DNA of 64,000 bases, from assembly GCA_963513935.1 (NCBI GenBank), contig OY740768.1, forward strand, positions 63,654,786-63,718,785, in the 5' to 3' direction. The position numbers were made by a program, and so were the translations under genes. Below, piece by piece: positions 61,530-64,000 of the stretch. Source of the stretch: Aphrophora alni (Eukaryota > Arthropoda > Insecta > Hemiptera > Aphrophoridae). Positions within the stretch are counted from its first letter, which is position 1. Each line of letters opens with the position of its first letter. Under the pieces are notes generated by a model that was not told where the DNA came from, ran no database searches, and saw nothing but the letters and a program-made list of their open reading frames with translations.

Positions 61530-64000
61530 AAATGTAGATTAAGGCCTATCTAAATTGATAAACCACATCAAGTTTAACTAACATTTTATTCAATTAGTCA
61601 AAGTATAAACCTAGTAACTGTAATTAGTTGGAGGATTTCATACATTGTGATTATTTAGAGAGAAATATTGATTACATGTTATATTATACAACTTTTTATT
61701 TCAATTCTAATTTCCTACCAATAACAATCCAACACTTTAATTTTGTAAAACTAAAAAACAAAACTAATATCTGATAACTATTAACACCATGCTCAAGAGT
61801 CAAAGAAAGTTTAGATTTATTCCTAAAACAAAGTTAACACTTAATAAACCTGTCTCCGTAGTCACCATACACATATCCCCCCCCCCCTCAGTACTTGCGA
61901 CATTGATTGACATATTCATCACAATTTACAGCCTATATTTTTACTTTCAGAAGAAAGTATTTCCGAAGGAAAATACTTCTTTTACCTATTTGTGATTTAA
62001 CTCCTTAAAATATTTTTAATATAAACTTTTTTTTTTAATTAAATTCAATTTCAAATAGCTGTTAAATGTATACCAATATTACGCTACCTTCAATTTAGGC
62101 ATGTTTGAAAATTCTTGACTCACGTTTTGAGTCTATTCTACTATTAAAAAGATAAATTAAAATATGTGGTTTGATTCTTGGAGAAAATAAAATATACGGG
62201 GAATCCATTGAAAACAAAATTATTTGTTATTCTACTTGCACAGCCTTTTAATTATAGTTAAATCAAATTTGGAAGAAAAAAAATCGAAACCCGTAAAGAT
62301 CCACTTTAGAAGAAGTAGCCGAAATTTGAACATTACATTACCTTTGACCTACATAATGAATTTGTATGTACTGTTTAATAAGGCGTCTAGTGTCTATTAA
62401 GTATTAATAATACAAGAAATACCTTCTACACTATTTAAAAATCACTCGTCCTTACTATAACATCTTATTATTATTCCTTTTATGTCTTACAAACTCAAGG
62501 TTTCTTTAATTGACCTAGACGACTTTTAAAAGGGTCTATAAGTTTCGAAGGGCAAGTAGACACAATTTGAATAGGGCGATCAATCTTTTATCCTCCACAG
62601 CCCTATTTTTTACTATGTCTACATCACACTTATCTTCTCTCGATTATGTAAATACTAAGTGACAATTCTATTATTCCATTAATGTTCCGAAGGTTAAATA
62701 ATTTGTTTCAGATTTCAAATTTTAGCATGCCTAAAGTAAAACAGGTTCAAAAATTGTTACTTTTTCAAAAAATTCTTCAACATGGACAATTCAGTAAAAA
62801 GAATAATGATGTAAAGTGCTGAAATGGTTAACAGTTTTTTAATTAATTTTTTCAAAAAAATCAAATATCAAAATCGACAAATCGATAAAAACCCTATTTT
62901 TGTATCATTTATTAGATACGGAGTTTTAAGAAATCAGCATAGTTTGTAGTGAACAAATTACATGCTACACACATATTATGTAAATTAATTTTAAACGCCC
63001 TCACAAACTTTAAAACCTTACATCATTCATTTTGTTACTAATTTTCTAAATATTTTTCCTTGTAAATGTTTTATTACATTTGTGTACAAATGTTGTGTAA
63101 TTACTACATGTTTTTATAAACTTTACTACTTTACTTGTAAAACGAAAATATCAATTAGACGCCAACCAGTGATGTACAAAAGCAAATACTGTAATAACTT
63201 ACAAATAGCAAACAGTTTTTAAAGTAGGTTAAACATTCAGTTGTTTCGTAACCGAGCAAAAACAATCGCTTCAATTAGTAATATAATTTACTCTAACCCA
63301 CTTTTCCCATCCCCTTTCCCCCAAACTTCCATACGTTTTCCGGAAAACTAGAAAATTAAGTTTTCTGAAAATTGGTAAATTATCAACTACATTAGCATCT
63401 TGTGTTATCGCTTTCGGTCGATTGTGGCACAGACATATAATAGCGTGATATTGTTTTCGTCTCAACCCGTTTAAAAATAAATCTGTAAATAATTGTTGGA
63501 TATGAGACTTCCAGACGTTTTATAATTGTTACAAATATGCAGTCGTGTCTGCCAAACTATCGTCTGAACAGATTTTCGTGCCGTTCTCTATAATCTATTT
63601 CTTCGATAGTGTGGTCATACACTACTAAGATAGTTTAGTTTAGAATCTAAAAGAAGTTTTTATATATGAAGTGTGGCTTTCTGTTAAAAAAACTGCCGTT
63701 TCTACAAACAGAACAACTTAAACGATATCAATATTGTTTTTCTTACAATGTCTAGTTATTAGACACTACGAATATTATAAATATGTAGGGAATAACTTTC
63801 TTGTAGCTCCGTATATTATTCCACAACACAAATATTAAACCAAATTAATTAATTTAAGGTGGAATGACAATTTAGGAATATTCAATTACAAATAAACAGT
63901 CTGAATAATTTCTTCTATGAAAGTTTATCAATATTTATACCGTTACATTTTTGTATAAAATTATTAGTTTTTGAAATGATAAAATTAAAAGGTTTAAATA
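61530..64000. other. AT-rich end of window, no gene seen
   Basis: A C-run at 61878-61887 and a small patch at 63295-63345 (CCCACTTTTCCCATCCCCTT) are the only deviations. No downstream exon, RNA gene or repeat array recognised. Confidence 0.45.

Noticed and set aside
1..64000. tRNA, rRNA, CRISPR arrays, prokaryotic operons
   Set aside because: No cloverleaf with A/B boxes, no rRNA core sequence and no short evenly spaced palindromic direct repeats were seen. The satellite arrays lack CRISPR spacing and spacers.

Overview
The window is AT-rich (roughly 70% A+T by eye) eukaryotic nuclear DNA. There are no operons or ribosome binding sites, and almost no long open frames in 64 kb. The one convincing coding segment sits between consensus splice sites inside very long non-coding sequence. 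Degenerate retrotransposons, DNA transposons, dispersed repeats, microsatellites and short satellite arrays are all present. The transposon types and a Gln/Asn-rich exon suggest an invertebrate, most likely an arthropod with a large, transposon-rich genome. That assignment is inference. Most of the window reads as intron or intergenic DNA around a plus-strand gene.

Gene content: the best coding feature is an 84-codon, phase 0-0 exon at 46792-47043 (+). It encodes a short predicted helix followed by Gln/Ala, Asn/Ser and Thr/Ser tracts, the kind of low-complexity region common in transcriptional regulators. I cannot name the gene. About 14 kb downstream, a good acceptor at 61439 opens a phase-compatible ten-residue tail with a stop and a nearby AATAAA (61520). 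This may be its terminal exon or an alternative 3' end. Weaker exon candidates are at 42949-43055, 56862-57042 and 60811-60839, and there is an unusual 31-residue small ORF at 40590-40685.

Repeats and mobile DNA: a complete but dead mariner-like element with matching terminal inverted repeats and a transposase C-terminal relic lies at 14243-14604. A decayed non-LTR retrotransposon with a recognisable reverse-transcriptase core is on the minus strand at about 16600-17400. A probable LTR with TATA box, AATAAA and a primer-binding-like sequence is at about 27678-28177. Four imperfect palindromes (19103-19318, 27158-27330, 33629-33825, 39707-39910) share a motif like the hammerhead-ribozyme core (CTGANGA, short stem, GAAAC). 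They look like paired terminal repeats of Penelope-like elements and are the most interesting signal in the window. A dispersed family appears at least five times (about 31650, 41321, 43902, 48580, and inverted at 53930). A ~60-bp satellite array (45943-46522) ends about 270 bp before the coding exon.

The rest is AT-rich sequence without recognisable genes. It is punctuated by short, locally GC-richer islands (for example 15120-15290, 30460-30945, 35760-35970, 50850-51055, 57904-58078) that could be conserved regulatory elements or old transposon fragments.
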